Position numbers and translations under genes: made by a program
Part shown: one piece after another, positions 36,342 through 44,706 of the stretch
How the letters are laid out: the number at the start of each line of letters is the position of its first letter
Numbering within the stretch: the stretch's first letter is position 1
DNA from: Mycolicibacterium baixiangningiae
Lineage (GTDB): Bacteria; Actinomycetota; Actinomycetes; Mycobacteriales; Mycobacteriaceae
Reading direction: 5' to 3'
Length of the DNA: 64,000 nt
Assembly (NCBI RefSeq): GCF_016313185.1
Contig: NZ_CP066218.1
Location: 5,394,001-5,458,000 of the forward strand
The notes under the pieces: model-generated
What the model was told of the DNA's origin: nothing
The model's input: the letters and a program-made list of their open reading frames with translations, nothing else
The model's database searches: none

Positions 36342-39300
36342 TCAGGGTCCGGTCGGGAGGGTCATCAGCGGAACGCGGGCCTGGCTGAGGTGTTGGTCTC
36401 GGATCTGGTCTTGCACCGCGGTTTGGCTGTAGCCGAATTGGTTGGTGCCACTGATGTGGACGCTCTGATCGATGACTGGTTGGTTGCCTGGGCCGGCAGC
36501 ACTGTTGGCGCCCGTTGGACTGAACGGCGAGGCCATCATGTTGCCCGGCAGGACAGCCCCACCCCCGCTGGCTTCGGGCATCATCGGCATGAATGGGGTG
36601 GGGGCGTTCGCCTCTCCCGCTGTGTTCAATGCGCCGAATGCCTGCGGGATGTTCGACAGGAGGCTCGTCAAACCCCCACCGCCGCCACCACCGCCAGGGA
36701 AGAGCCCTCCCCCACCCTCGGATCCGCCGCCCGCTCCGGCGTTGACGTCGAGCCCCATCACGGCTTTGGCGATCTTGAAAAGTCCGAATTGCGTGGGGTC
36801 TTTGAAGATGTCGCCGATGCCGAGGATCTCGAACATGCCGGAGGCGAGGTCTTGTCCGAGCTGCTGCGCGCCGCCGAAAGCGCCTTCTTTTGCGGGCATC
36901 ACATAGAGCGGCTGATCCTTCGTCCCGGACAGGTGGTTCTGGGAGATGTCGGCGGCGGAACTGCCTACCGGCATGGCCGGGTACGCCGACGACGTTCCTG
37001 AGCCGCTCGGCACCGGGAGGTAGTACTGCTTCTCGAACTGCGGATCCAAGGCGCCAGCCGCGTTGCCGCCGTACTGGGCGCCACCGCCGGTGCCGCCGCC
37101 ACCCTCGAAGTTCACACCGTTGGGCAGGGTGGCCGCCATATGCCCGCTGTTACCGGGGTACGGGTTGACGCCAACATTCAGCGCGCCCTCTTGGTAGCCC
37201 GGCAGGAATCCCAGCTTCGCGGCTTCAGCGTCGCTGGCGAAGTTCACAGTGGTGAACATGCGGGCGCTCGACGCCTGACCCTTAGTGAGGACTTCATAGA
37301 GGTCGGAGATCGACCCCGAACAATCCGCCAGTCCCTTGGCGAGATCGGATGCGGGTGCGTAATCGGTTCTGCCACTGGCCTGCTGGGCCAGCGCGAACAT
37401 GGCGTCCACGTTGTTGGCCCCGACCGCGCCGCCGCTCGACGAACTGCTGCCCGTAGTGACCGGAGGCGCTACGTACGTCGACACCGCCGGGATCGGCAGC
37501 TGAGTCGTCGGAACACCCACGGCCGGTGCGATGGGCGCCGTCCCGCGGGGAATCATCCTGACCTGTCCATCACGGGTTCGATAGGTGCCGGGAGGCTTCA
37601 GAGCCGAGGACGGAACCCCGGGCAATGCCGGAATCGCTGGGCCGGGCACCGCGCCAGGTGTTGTGAAGGCACTGGCCACGCCCTCCGCCGTCTTCAGCGC
37701 CGCACTTACTCCGGGGATCTTGCTCGCCAGGCTGAAGAACTCATCCAGCGGCCCCATGAGGGTGTCGATCGCGGTCTTGATGGCATCGAACACCGGCTGC
37801 ATGATCGTCCACGCCGTAGACACCGCGGTGTGAATCGCGCCAAAACTGGTCTGCCAGACCGTAGACATGGCGCCGATCGCGGCCGACAGGGGCGGGACAA
37901 CGACGTTGGCGATGTTGCCCATCATGGTCATCCACGTGGTCATCGGCGGCAGGATCATTGCGACGGCCTGCTGAATCATCGGCAGCGAGGCGGTCGCCAT
38001 CTGCAACAGCGCCGGCAGCAGCGGCATGATCGAGGTGAGTGCCTGGCCCCACTGCTGCACGAACGGAATCAGCACGGGCAGGATCGTTTGAATACCCGAG
38101 ACCATTTGTCCGGCAAGAATATCCGCCATCTGCGCGAGCACGGGGCCAAGGGATTGAATGACCGGCGTCAACGCCCCGGAGAGCTGCTGCACGACGGGCT
38201 GCATGGCGTTGAACCATGACGTGAGAGCCGGGGCGATGGCCTGCACGGTGGTCACGAGCGCGGTCCCGATCACCCCGCCGATCGGGGCGATGGCTTGCAG
38301 GAATGCGCCAGCCGCGGGGGCGAGCGCGGACATGGTGTCGCGGAGGCTGACCATCCAGGTGTTGAGAGCACCCTGACCGGCTGGAGAGTTGATGAAGTCG
38401 GCGGCCACCTGGGTGAGGCTCTGCAGCATCCCCAGCGGCCCACCACCTTCGGGTGCTGCGGTCGCGAAGCCGCCGAGAATCTGACCAACGTTGCCGATGA
38501 TGTCGCCAAGCTGTTTGAATCCGGCGATACCGCCCTCAATCCACGACTGCATGTCCCCGGACGCGCGGGCCTCCCCCACGAATTGCGAGAACGCCTCCGC
38601 GGCACGGGCCGCGCCGTCAGCGAGTTGCGGCAGGAATCCCGAGCCGACCAACCCGATGTCGACGAACGACGACACAATCGGTTCGAGCGCCTGGGAGAGG
38701 CTGTCGAACGCAGACGCCATGTTGTTCGTCATCTCCGCGATGTCGCCTTGCATCGCCGGGGTCTGCAACTGTTGTGACACTTCGGTCATGGCGCTGTTAG
38801 CCGATGCCGCGATCTGGCTCATAGTCGTTTGGACCTGAGGCAAGTACGTCGATCCCAGTTGCGAGATCTGCTGACCGAGCCCTGCGAAGAACGCATCACC
38901 GACAGTGAATTTCAGCGTGTCGAGAGCGGGCAACATCCCTTGGATGGCTCGAGCGGCTTCCTGCGCGTTCGGGGCGAGTTGCTGAATCGCTTCGTTGAAC
39001 TTCTCGGTGTCTCGAACCTCTTTGACGGCATCGGCGAACCCGGACGTGGCGACCTTGAGTGATCCGATGGCCAGCCCGGCTGCACCGGCTGCGGCGGGGA
39101 TCAGACCGAGGACACCAGACAGTTGCGAGACCACCGAAACAGTGCCCGCGATCGCCGTGGGTGAGGCGATGGCCGCGCTGGCGACACCGAGCGCCTTGTA
39201 GTTGGTCGACAGGTTCCGCAGCGACGTGGCCGCTGCGTCGAACCCGGACTTATCGACATCGAGCTTGACCGTAGCGCGGGTCTTGTCGACCTTCCGTTTG

Positions 39301-39500
39301 AACTCATCGACGTCACGTTCACCCGGCCGGGTATCGGCCCCAATCCTGGGGCGACCCATGCCGCGTTCCATCTCGCGGCCCCACCGCCGGCCCGCCTGGT
39401 ACGCGTCGTTGTCGACTTCGCGCAGCGCTCGCTTAACCCCTGGCGCGATCTCGCTGGTGCTAGGTAGAACCGTGACATAGACATCCGCAATCGACGCCAT
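36342..39500 (-). CDS. Phage tail tape-measure protein
   Basis: 1052 residues with a perfect AAGGAG ribosome site. It has a charged N-terminal coiled coil (residues 15-100), a long helical, Ala/Gly/Met-rich core with hydrophobic stretches (about 120-640), and a C-terminal part with an NlpC/P60-like site: Cys in ADCSGSISDLYEV and His in SGHMAATLPNGVNFE. Such peptidoglycan-hydrolase motifs occur in mycobacteriophage tape measures. It ends in a Gly/Pro-rich region and a QTAVQDQIRDQHLSQ helix. By the usual rule of about 0.15 nm per residue it would set a tail of roughly 150 nm. No other tail gene is present. Confidence 0.9.
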   Translation of the reverse strand: MASIADVYVTVLPSTSEIAPGVKRALREVDNDAYQAGRRWGREMERGMGRPRIGADTRPGERDVDEFKRKVDKTRATVKLDVDKSGFDAAATSLRNLSTNYKALGVASAAIASPTAIAGTVSVVSQLSGVLGLIPAAAGAAGLAIGSLKVATSGFADAVKEVRDTEKFNEAIQQLAPNAQEAARAIQGMLPALDTLKFTVGDAFFAGLGQQISQLGSTYLPQVQTTMSQIAASANSAMTEVSQQLQTPAMQGDIAEMTNNMASAFDSLSQALEPIVSSFVDIGLVGSGFLPQLADGAARAAEAFSQFVGEARASGDMQSWIEGGIAGFKQLGDIIGNVGQILGGFATAAPEGGGPLGMLQSLTQVAADFINSPAGQGALNTWMVSLRDTMSALAPAAGAFLQAIAPIGGVIGTALVTTVQAIAPALTSWFNAMQPVVQQLSGALTPVIQSLGPVLAQMADILAGQMVSGIQTILPVLIPFVQQWGQALTSIMPLLPALLQMATASLPMIQQAVAMILPPMTTWMTMMGNIANVVVPPLSAAIGAMSTVWQTSFGAIHTAVSTAWTIMQPVFDAIKTAIDTLMGPLDEFFSLASKIPGVSAALKTAEGVASAFTTPGAVPGPAIPALPGVPSSALKPPGTYRTRDGQVRMIPRGTAPIAPAVGVPTTQLPIPAVSTYVAPPVTTGSSSSSGGAVGANNVDAMFALAQQASGRTDYAPASDLAKGLADCSGSISDLYEVLTKGQASSARMFTTVNFASDAEAAKLGFLPGYQEGALNVGVNPYPGNSGHMAATLPNGVNFEGGGGTGGGAQYGGNAAGALDPQFEKQYYLPVPSGSGTSSAYPAMPVGSSAADISQNHLSGTKDQPLYVMPAKEGAFGGAQQLGQDLASGMFEILGIGDIFKDPTQFGLFKIAKAVMGLDVNAGAGGGSEGGGGLFPGGGGGGGGLTSLLSNIPQAFGALNTAGEANAPTPFMPMMPEASGGGAVLPGNMMASPFSPTGANSAAGPGNQPVIDQSVHISGTNQFGYSQTAVQDQIRDQHLSQARVPLMTLPTGP

Positions 39501-39668
39501 CTTCAGCTCCTTGAATCCTGTAGAGGGGTGCGCAGCCGGGTCATCAGATCAGCGACCAATCGACCGGCTGGTGGTGGAAAAACTGGCGGGGAGAGACATC
39601 CCTATGCCAACGAGGTGGCGGTTGGCAGGCCCCTGGGGGTTGACCGGCCAGGGGTGCCTGACTTCCGG

Positions 39669-40130
39669 TCACAGGCCACCTCCGAAGGGGGTCAGGTCAA
39701 CTCGGGGTCGGTTGTCATCAACGGTGGTGCTCCACCAGTTGCGTGCGGTGATGAAGGTGGTTCCGGGTCCGGGGTTGTGGTAGCCGTTGCATCCGGTGCA
39801 GAGGTGTCCGTTGGATGCGTGGTTGCCTTTGGATTGGGCGCTGGTGAGGTCTATGCCGTAGGAGGCGGCGGCTGCGATGGTGATGGCGTCGATGGTGTCG
39901 GAGCGGGCGCGGTTGCATTTGCGGTGGGCGGCGGCGCAGTTGGTGATGTCGTAGGCGGGGCCGCCGTTGGCGATCTGCCAGAGGTGGTCGAGTTGAAATG
40001 AGCGCGGGTCGTGGTGGTGGGCGGTGTAGTCGATGTCGTGGCCGCAGATGTGGCAGGCGTCGCCGCGGGCGCGGATCCTGGCGCGCAGGCGTTTGGCTTT
40101 GGCGTCGTTGACGCGTGCTGGTGCGGTCAT
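39669..40130 (-). CDS. HNH endonuclease
   Basis: 153 residues. The N-terminal zinc pair CHICG, the HNH core FQLDHLWQIANGG (catalytic His), then NCAAAHRKCNRARS, and a second CTGC pair near the C-terminus. HNH proteins near packaging genes nick or cut concatemeric phage DNA and stimulate terminase. A GGAG ribosome site precedes the ATG. It lies between the 233-residue gene and the tape-measure gene on the same strand. Confidence 0.88.
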   Translation of the reverse strand: MTAPARVNDAKAKRLRARIRARGDACHICGHDIDYTAHHHDPRSFQLDHLWQIANGGPAYDITNCAAAHRKCNRARSDTIDAITIAAAASYGIDLTSAQSKGNHASNGHLCTGCNGYHNPGPGTTFITARNWWSTTVDDNRPRVDLTPFGGGL

Positions 40131-40263
40131 GTTGTTCTCCGGGTACTTACAGGTCTGGAGATAGCGGCGGCACTGGCGCAGGTACGACTCGGTCCTAGGT
40201 ACCGTCGTGGTCGTCCTTGCACCTGGTTAACGGTGGTGGTTGACGCCGTGCCGCTGCCGTTCA

Positions 40264-40965
40264 TCAGGCCCGGACGTTCCAGCGGCCGGATGCGGTGTCG
40301 CCTGCTGCGACTCGATCCAGCTCGTACCACTGCAGGCCCGCCAGGGCGGCTGGCCTCAGATTGCTCAGGTAACCGGCGAAGGTGATACCGGCCGCAGCGG
40401 CTTTCGGCCCTGGATGGCGTGAGTCCCAGAGTCGTTCGACGGAGTCGGTGAGTTGCGGGTAGGCGGCTGAGAATGCATTGACGGTGTCGGCGTCGCCGAG
40501 TTCGATGGCTCGGCTGACGATGGCGCGGCTGAGGGTTTGGTCCCCGATCCGCACTGCACGATCGAGGAGGCGTTGCAGCCCGCGAGTGTCGGTGATCGTT
40601 TCGACCCGCTCCTGTGCGTCACGGAGGCTGATCGCTAGGGCCGCGGGGTCCCCGGATAGTCCGCGGATGCCGAGGACGCTCTGCGCGTCGTCACGGTCCT
40701 TCACGCTGACCGAGGAGGCCATGGTGGTGAGTTTGGTTGCGAGGCGGGCCATGACTGATTTGAACCGCTTGGCGTACTCGACGCGCAGCCAGTCTTCGTT
40801 GTGGTCTTTGTCGGCGTCGAGATCGCGGTAAGGATTCAACTGGATTTGCTCGTTGATCAGGGTCAGCACTTCGTCGTCGCGGTTGAATCGCTGCAGCGTC
40901 AGGCGTGCGTCGTTGATGGCCCGGTCGAATTCGTAGAAGGAGGATCCTTCGTTGGGGTCGGTCAT
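40264..40965 (-). CDS. Element protein of unknown function (233 aa)
   Basis: 233 residues, largely helical and charged: FDRAINDARLTLQRFNRDDEVLTLINEQIQ then KRFKSVMARLATKLTTMASSV, with a C-terminal SNLRPAALAGLQWYELDRVA segment. No signal or membrane segment. Similar helical proteins of unknown role sit in many actinobacterial prophages; a scaffold or regulatory role is possible but not shown. It is separated from the replication operon by 13 bases and so may be its last member. Confidence 0.65.
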   Translation of the reverse strand: MTDPNEGSSFYEFDRAINDARLTLQRFNRDDEVLTLINEQIQLNPYRDLDADKDHNEDWLRVEYAKRFKSVMARLATKLTTMASSVSVKDRDDAQSVLGIRGLSGDPAALAISLRDAQERVETITDTRGLQRLLDRAVRIGDQTLSRAIVSRAIELGDADTVNAFSAAYPQLTDSVERLWDSRHPGPKAAAAGITFAGYLSNLRPAALAGLQWYELDRVAAGDTASGRWNVRA

Positions 40966-40978
40966 CGCGTGGTCTCTT

Positions 40979-41395
40979 TCAGGTTCTGGTGTCTCGGTAG
41001 TGGGCTAGTTCGGTGCGGCCGATTCGGTATCGGCCGTCGAGCTTTGTTGCCGGTAAGCGTTTGTCGGTGATCGCCCTGCGGATCGCGCGGTCAGTCACTC
41101 CGAGAAGCGTTGCGGCGCTGGTGGTGCTTATGGTGTTGTCGTCCTGCTGATCACAGTGTGTAGCCGGTTCCGGTTGCGGCGCTTGCCTTTTACCGGTCGC
41201 GGAACTATTCATGTACGCAGCACCCGCAAGCTTGATCGCCAACAATGCTTGATCGAGTTGCGGGTCCTGGCCGCGTATCTCGGCACGGACCCGGTCGAGC
41301 TTCAACAACTGGTTGAGCAGACCGCAGATACGGCCGTCGATCACGGCCACTGGCCCTCCTAGGCCGTGGACGAGATGTTCAGCTGGCCGCGTCAT
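40979..41395 (-). CDS. HTH/excisionase-like DNA-binding protein
   Basis: 138 residues. The last 50 residues are a MerR/excisionase-type winged helix (ISTTSAATLLGVTDRAIRRAITDKRLPATKLDGRYRI). The N-terminal 80 residues are helical without known motif. It may be Xis, directing excision at the att sites, or a replication regulator. Its ATG overlaps the stop of the 99-residue gene upstream (ATGA), ending the coupled replication cassette. The position resembles the excisionase of phiRv1. Confidence 0.72.
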   Translation of the reverse strand: MTRPAEHLVHGLGGPVAVIDGRICGLLNQLLKLDRVRAEIRGQDPQLDQALLAIKLAGAAYMNSSATGKRQAPQPEPATHCDQQDDNTISTTSAATLLGVTDRAIRRAITDKRLPATKLDGRYRIGRTELAHYRDTRT

Positions 41396-41691
41396 GGCTG
41401 GCGCCGCCAGAAGTCGGGCGGCGGCGGCTCAAGTTGGGCTAGTTCGTCGCGGATCATGCCAGCCAGTTGCTGGCGCTTCGGTCGGTCGTCGAAGGGTCCG
41501 TCTTCGGGTGCGTGGGAGCGCACCACCATGCCCGTGAGCCAGCGGATGACCGAGGTGTGGGATTGCGGATCGGTCACGCGGAGGTCTTCGGCGAGTTGCA
41601 TATAGACGGGTTCGTCCTCTTGGAGGTGTGCCAGCACCATCTGCAGGGCAACGCGCTTCGCTTCAGGGGTTGACCAGACGGCGTCGCTCAT
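41392..41691 (-). CDS. Small element protein in the replication operon
   Basis: 99 residues starting MSDAVWSTPEAKRVALQMVLAHL and ending with a Pro-rich tail. Four-base overlaps join it to the ATPase gene before it and the HTH gene after it, which fixes both ends. Helical, no recognised domain. Confidence 0.65.
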   Translation of the reverse strand: MSDAVWSTPEAKRVALQMVLAHLQEDEPVYMQLAEDLRVTDPQSHTSVIRWLTGMVVRSHAPEDGPFDDRPKRQQLAGMIRDELAQLEPPPPDFWRRQP

Positions 41692-43469
41692 GCCGACTCT
41701 TCTCCTTCGCTCTGGCCAGTGATGCGCCAGATCCTGTTGTTGATGGCGTTGCCCACTGCTGGCTCGGAGACGATTCGATCGGACTTGTGTAGGACGGTGC
41801 GCGCGGTGGAGTGGTCGTATCCGGCCGCGATGGCAGCGGCGCGGAAGTGTGCCTGATCGACGACCGTCGTTCCCGCGGGGAGGTTGTCGAGGTACTTGGT
41901 GACCCACGCTGACGCGGGCACGTAAGCACCTTGCTCCCCAGGGACGATCGACCAGGTTGCGGTTCCGCGGGAGCGGTCGATCACGGTCACGTCGGGATGA
42001 GCATGCGCGGCTTGAGCAAGGGTGCTTCGGCTGTGCCCTGCAGCTACCCCAGCCTCGTAGACAGCAAACGATCTAGCGGTGGTGTTGCCCTCTTCTCGGA
42101 GCTGCTGGATGTGTTCTTCGAACCATTCTCGAGCTGACGGCTTTGACCGTCTCTGGTCGTGCCACCTGCGGGTATCCAGGTCGGTCACGTTGCTGTCGAG
42201 TTCACCGGTGAACTCGCGGTTCACCCCAGTTGAGCTGCTGTTTTCTGGGGTGAACTCCGGTTCACCGGTGAACTCGCGGTTGAGCGCGTAGTGCGACGCC
42301 TTCTCCCCCGGAATGACGACGACCTGGCTAATTTTCTCCAGGTGCGGCAATACCGCGTCGAAGGCTTCGCGATAGTGCTGCTTGCCCATCGCGCGGCGCA
42401 ACTCACTGCGCGACATCGAGCCGGTGGCCAGCAGGCGGAGTATCCGGCTGCGGACCGTCGTGGCGTGCCGATCGTCGATCATCTCGTCGAACGTGACCCG
42501 TGACATCGCCCGCTCCTTGACCTTGGCGCGGGCAGCGTGACGGTCGTACTCGAGGACGGAGTTCCGGGTGGCGTCCGACTTGTCCATGATGACCTCGGAG
42601 AGCTCCCAGTCGCCCGCTGAGACGACCATGCGGTGATCGAGAATGGCCAACGCTGCGGCGACCTTGAGCCGGGCCAGGGTCCGGTGACCGTCAAGCGCCT
42701 CTCCAATCCCGCGGCCGTTGGCCAACAGTCCGGCGTTGATGTACTCGCGGATCTCCGGGGGGCCGTACTGCATCAGCACCTGGGCGCCCGACGATGCCCA
42801 CGACGGCACTGCCGTATCCAAGACGCGAACGGGGGTTGGTCCGGGGTCGTCGGGCATGTCAGGGTCGGTGACCGATGCCCACAGCAGTCGCTGCGGCGTC
42901 CCGCCCGTCACATCGTCCATCAATACGGCGGTGTGCCCGAACTGCGCGCTGATCGACAGGGACAGCCGGTAGGAGTCGGCGGGAACCGACCGCGTGGTGG
43001 CCGAGGATGCGCCCTTGCTGCCCAACCGGTCACCGGTCAGTGCGGCTTTAAGTGCGGCCCTGGTGTTGTTGCCCTGTCCAGCGTTGAGGGCGGCCAGGTG
43101 GTCGATCTCGGACACGGTGATCAGTGCGCGGGTGATCCGGTCTTCGGGGTTCTTCTGTTCCTTGAACAATTCGGCGATGCCCTGCCCCGAGCCGAGTCCT
43201 TCCTCGTGAATGTCGGCGGGCCACACGACGCGACTGAGCTTGTCGGTTACACCCTTGCCGGATCCCGACCGGCCGACGAGGACGACGGCCATGTTCAGCG
43301 ACGCCGGGGCCGGCGGTCCGGGGAGCATCACATGCGGGCCGGTCGTGGCGATCACTCGCGGCAGGATCGCGTACAGCAGCGCCCACGGTGCTACGTAACT
43401 GGCTCTGGCCCACTGGTAGATGAGCGCGAGTTGGCCTGTGGCCGACCAGAATTCGTCGTCGTCGATCAC
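41688..43469 (-). CDS. Replication ATPase/helicase-like protein (DUF3987-like)
   Basis: 593 residues starting at a GTG that shares its G with the TAG of the primase gene. Walker A GRSGSGKG is at 66-73; ALITVSEIDHLAALN is a possible Walker B region. The C-terminal 250 residues hold two winged-helix-like segments (MSRSELRRAMGKQHYREAF and RTVLHKSDRIV...). The coupling with the primase-polymerase suggests a replicative helicase loader or helicase. A repeat cluster at 42200-42281 lies within this gene and encodes NREFTGE twice. Confidence 0.82.
   Translation of the reverse strand: MIDDDEFWSATGQLALIYQWARASYVAPWALLYAILPRVIATTGPHVMLPGPPAPASLNMAVVLVGRSGSGKGVTDKLSRVVWPADIHEEGLGSGQGIAELFKEQKNPEDRITRALITVSEIDHLAALNAGQGNNTRAALKAALTGDRLGSKGASSATTRSVPADSYRLSLSISAQFGHTAVLMDDVTGGTPQRLLWASVTDPDMPDDPGPTPVRVLDTAVPSWASSGAQVLMQYGPPEIREYINAGLLANGRGIGEALDGHRTLARLKVAAALAILDHRMVVSAGDWELSEVIMDKSDATRNSVLEYDRHAARAKVKERAMSRVTFDEMIDDRHATTVRSRILRLLATGSMSRSELRRAMGKQHYREAFDAVLPHLEKISQVVVIPGEKASHYALNREFTGEPEFTPENSSSTGVNREFTGELDSNVTDLDTRRWHDQRRSKPSAREWFEEHIQQLREEGNTTARSFAVYEAGVAAGHSRSTLAQAAHAHPDVTVIDRSRGTATWSIVPGEQGAYVPASAWVTKYLDNLPAGTTVVDQAHFRAAAIAAGYDHSTARTVLHKSDRIVSEPAVGNAINNRIWRITGQSEGEESA
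42200..42281. repeat. Palindrome and direct-repeat cluster (candidate origin or operator)
   Basis: A 22-bp sequence occurs exactly at 42200-42221 and 42260-42281, 60 bp apart. Each copy starts with the perfect 14-bp palindrome GTTCACCGGTGAAC. Between them an inverted pair, GTTCACCCCA (42219-42228) and TGGGGTGAAC (42246-42255), adds two more half-sites. In all there are six GTTCACC/GGTGAAC units with mirror symmetry, inside the ATPase gene. Confidence 0.85.
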
Positions 43470-44245
43470 TACGATGCCGCCTTTCGTTGGCCGCTTTGGA
43501 TGGTCTGGTGGATCTCGTGGGCGCCGAGGCCGATCTCGTGTGCGGCGGCGGCGAGCGCGCTGTAGACCGCTGCGGGTGCCGAATCGGCTGCCGCCCTCGC
43601 TGCTGCCCAGAACAAGGTGCTGTTCCGATTGCCGGGCTGGGCCTCGTGCACGGCGCGAACCAGTCCTTCCCAGCGGTCGCCCGAGGTGGAGTTCTTGTCT
43701 AGAACTGCGTCTCGCGCTGGAGGCGCGTAGGTGGGCTGGACGATCAGCGCCCGCAGATGTTCGGGGAGATCTGCGATAGGGGCGTCACGGTACAGCCGGT
43801 AGGGCCTTCCGGTGTCTGGGTGAATCGATCCGGGTGCGACGAGGTAGCCACGGCCGCCGGCTTTTATGTCGATTCCGGGGATGCCATCGACCTTGCCCCG
43901 CACCGAACCGGAGTGCCGGTAGTACAGGTGCCATCCGCCTGAGCCGGTCTGCACGCATAAAGTGCTGTGTTCGGGTCGAAGGTTGAGCGCCGAGACTCTG
44001 CCCCCGTTGCGTGGGTCGACATCGAGGCAGATAACACCGACTTGCGTGACACCCCAGTTGCATTCGCCGAACTTGCGCTTCCAGGACGCTATGACGTTGC
44101 GGTCGCGGGTGAAGTCCACCACCCCGTGGGCCGTGATCGGGATCTTGCCGGCGAGCGGACCGACGCTGAAGCCATGCTCCAACATGATGCCGAGGGGGTT
44201 GCCCCCGCCAGTCGTGGCGGGGGCAACCTCGTTGGTGCTGCTCAC
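43469..44245 (-). CDS. Bifunctional DNA primase/polymerase (prim-pol)
   Basis: 258 residues. The AEP-fold catalytic acids are DVD at 75-77 (GVICLDVDPRNGG), followed by TGSGGWHLYY (100-109) and GIDIKAGGRGYLVAPGSIH. It would prime and copy DNA for element replication. GTG start overlapping the previous stop (GTGA). The C-terminal 80 residues are a helical tail of the type that joins to helicases. Similar cassettes drive replication in phiRv-type elements and PICIs. Confidence 0.9.
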   Translation of the reverse strand: MSSTNEVAPATTGGGNPLGIMLEHGFSVGPLAGKIPITAHGVVDFTRDRNVIASWKRKFGECNWGVTQVGVICLDVDPRNGGRVSALNLRPEHSTLCVQTGSGGWHLYYRHSGSVRGKVDGIPGIDIKAGGRGYLVAPGSIHPDTGRPYRLYRDAPIADLPEHLRALIVQPTYAPPARDAVLDKNSTSGDRWEGLVRAVHEAQPGNRNSTLFWAAARAAADSAPAAVYSALAAAAHEIGLGAHEIHQTIQSGQRKAAS

Positions 44246-44622
44246 TTGTCAGCCATTCCGCGGAGCTTGTCGAGCAGCGTGTTGACCAGATCGGCATCGA
44301 GATCGTCGGTGCTGACCGATGCCTTCAACAGGATCGTGGCGAGTTCCTTGCGCCGGTCGCGGAGCAGTTTGTCGTTGCGGACGTGGAGGCAGTTGACGCA
44401 ATCGCCGATGTCCCACCACATCCCGGTTTCCGTGTCGAGTCGCTCATGGTCGAGCAGTTTCGGGTCAGTTACCTGCTCTGGTGCGTCAAAGTCGGTGATG
44501 TCCCTGACGTTGACCCTGTATTTCTTCGGGACCGTAATCATCACTCCGCACATCGCGGGAAACATGTCCTGGCCGGCTTTCCGGGCTTCGTCCTCGTCGT
44601 CCTTCCACCACCGGTGATCCAT
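44242..44622 (-). CDS. First gene of the element's replication operon
   Basis: 126 residues starting MDHRWWKDDEDEARKAG. It holds a CxxC (DCVNCLHVRNDKLLRDRRKELA), perhaps half of a zinc site, and an acidic-helical C-terminus. A TTG eleven codons upstream is an alternative start. Overlaps the primase-polymerase gene by four bases. It faces the integrase gene across a short divergent promoter region. Family not recognised. Confidence 0.6.
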   Translation of the reverse strand: MDHRWWKDDEDEARKAGQDMFPAMCGVMITVPKKYRVNVRDITDFDAPEQVTDPKLLDHERLDTETGMWWDIGDCVNCLHVRNDKLLRDRRKELATILLKASVSTDDLDADLVNTLLDKLRGMADK

Positions 44623-44706
44623 GTAGGGGGCGGCAGATCGAATTCCTCGAATCAAGGCGCAAGGAATTGCTTCACACGTATAGCCGGTTGATCAACGGAG
44701 AGTTCG
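44623..44706. promoter_or_regulatory. Divergent control region between replication operon and integrase
   Basis: 84 bases separate the two divergent starts. A perfect 10-bp palindrome GTTGATCAAC lies at 44687-44696, 11 bases before the integrase ATG and next to a GTATAG -10-like box at 44678-44683. It is a plausible repressor site for integrase control. No repressor can be assigned. Confidence 0.4.

Noticed and set aside
42200..42281. CRISPR array
   Set aside because: Only two full repeats, palindromic and in a coding frame; no cas genes anywhere in the window.
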